From: Acidobacteriota bacterium
GTDB lineage: Bacteria > Acidobacteriota > Aminicenantia > UBA2199
DNA: 6,712 bases
Direction of reading: 5' to 3'
NCBI GenBank assembly: GCA_021817755.1
Contig: JAKAGC010000219.1
Span: 1 to 6,712, forward strand
In this document: positions 5,765 to 6,712 of the stretch, piece by piece
How the letters are laid out: each line of letters starts with the position of its first letter
Position numbering within the stretch: position 1 is the first letter of the stretch
The notes under the pieces: model-generated
The model's database searches: none
What the model was told of the DNA's origin: nothing
Seen by the model: the letters and a program-made list of their open reading frames with translations, nothing else
Translations under genes and position numbers: made by a program

Positions 5765-6712
5765 ATGAAAAAAGTAGTTGTTATCGGAGCAGGCCATGCA
5801 GGAATTGAAGCAGCGTATGCCATTTCAAAAATGGGATGCGAAGCAATACTGGTAACAATTCACCTGGAAACCATTGGACAAATGTCGTGCAATCCTTCGG
5901 TTGGAGGAATAGCGAAAGGACACCTGGTTAAAGAAATCGATGCGTTGGGTGGCATTATGCCGCGGGCTGCAGATATTACGGGAATCCAATTCAAAATTTT
6001 AAATCGCAGTAAAGGACCGGCGGTAAGAGCTACACGCACGCAGAATGACAAAATTGCCTATCGAAATTTTATGAAATCCTTCCTGGAACAGACACCGAAT
6101 TTAAGAGTATATCAGTCAGTTGTATAGGAAATAATTATAAAAAATGAAAAAGCGGTGGGGGTACGTTTTCTGGAAGGAGATAGTATTGATGCTGATGGAG
6201 TTATAATTACATCGGGAACCTTTTTAAATGGGAAAATCTATATTGGTAATACGATTTATTCAGCAGGACGATCCAATGAACCGCCTTCGACTCATCTGGC
6301 AGAGAATATCAAAAGTCTTGGGTTTAAAACAATGCGGCTTAAAACAGGAACACCGATGCGACTTCATAGTGATTCTATCGACTGGTCCCGGTTTATTCCC
6401 CAACCAGGAGATGAGCCTCCGACTCCTTTTACGATTTTTAATCCTCCACGGATAAAAAACCGGGTTGTTTGCTACCTGGGATATACGAATCCACAAGTTC
6501 GATCGGTCATTAATGATAATCTGGATAAATCGCCGCTTTTTTCAGGAGTAATCGAGGGTATAGGTCCGAGATATTGTCCTTCTATCGAAGATAAAATCGT
6601 TAAATTTCCTCACCGGGATATCCATCATTTTTATTTAGAACCGGAAGGATTAAATAATAAAGAGATTTATGCAAATGGATTGTCATCCAGTTTACCGGTA
6701 GAAGTGCAGAAA
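5765..6712 (+). pseudogene. mnmG: mnmG (gidA), tRNA U34 modification flavoprotein, interrupted by an in-frame TAG; 3' end outside window
   Basis: MnmG is the FAD-binding partner of MnmE in adding a carboxymethylaminomethyl (or aminomethyl) group to U34 of tRNA. The frame starts at ATG 5765 with the dinucleotide-binding GAGHAG (residues 8-13). It continues with [20 protein letters not shown] (36-55), which contains conserved C42, then KGPAVRATR (about 84-92). Codon 121 is TAG (6125-6127), leaving a 120-residue fragment. The same frame continues with clear MnmG sequence: TSGTFLNGKIYIG (149-161), MRLKTGTPMRL, and GPRYCPSIEDK (267-277) with the second conserved cysteine C271. The alignment recalled from E. 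coli needs no insertion or deletion around the stop, so this looks like a single-base nonsense change, for example GAG to TAG. The window holds 316 codons, about half the gene. It may be a true pseudogene, a sequencing error or a readthrough case. Confidence 0.85.
6125..6127 (+). other. In-frame amber codon within mnmG
   Basis: The codon order is GTT GTA TAG GAA ATA ATT. From memory of E. coli MnmG (QQAVEDLIVEND), the TAG falls on the Glu of AVED, and the following EIIIKNEKAVGV aligns without a gap. No ATG preceded by a good ribosome binding site lies just after it, so reinitiation on the remaining frame is not evident. Confidence 0.85.

Noticed and set aside
5765..6127. General reassignment of TAG as a sense codon
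   Set aside because: The other genes in the window are full length with no internal TAG, so one isolated TAG does not support a changed code.
6228..6455. A 75-codon open frame after the mnmG stop, as a possible restart or separate gene
   Set aside because: It is in a different frame from mnmG, its translation resembles nothing I know, and the conserved MnmG sequence lies in the other frame.

Overview
The window is the chromosomal block that follows rpmH in many bacteria: the 3' end of rnpA, then yidD, yidC, jag and mnmE, all on the + strand. These are tightly packed and form one probable operon of housekeeping genes: RNase P protein, membrane protein insertion, RNA binding and tRNA wobble modification. 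Next comes a patatin-like phospholipase gene on the - strand, and then the first half of mnmG on the + strand running off the right edge. YidC has a long extracytoplasmic domain between its first two membrane segments, so the host is very probably a Gram-negative (diderm) bacterium. The DNA is visibly AT-rich. A diderm-type YidC together with a jag gene, and the look of the YidC C-terminus, suggest the spirochaetes. That placement is a low-confidence inference from memory of the families.

Layout. 1-126 is the end of rnpA. yidD (134-373) overlaps yidC (366-2204) by 8 bases, yidC overlaps jag (2201-2812) by an ATGA junction, and mnmE (2850-4262) follows after 37 bases. A hairpin plus a run of eight T overlaps the end of mnmE and probably terminates the operon. 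The patatin gene (4329-5531, -) converges on mnmE and diverges from mnmG. The 233-base divergent region (5532-5764) holds candidate promoters, a TTGAAG motif repeated at exact 15-base spacing, a 12-base palindrome and a DnaA-box-like 9-mer.

How the genes work together. YidD and YidC both serve membrane protein insertion. MnmE and MnmG are the two halves of the enzyme that modifies U34 of certain tRNAs, and their genes are often adjacent; here an inverted patatin gene separates them. The most striking point is that mnmG carries an in-frame TAG at codon 121, followed by well conserved MnmG sequence in the same frame to the window edge. As written, the gene is broken by one codon while its partner mnmE looks intact. 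None of the six other genes ends in TAG (stops are TAA or TGA) and none contains an internal TAG. A point nonsense mutation or a sequence error is therefore the simplest reading, with readthrough a remote alternative.

I found no convincing new multi-gene system. What stands out is the mnmG nonsense codon, the inserted patatin gene, the structured divergent region, and several departures from family consensus in MnmE and Jag.
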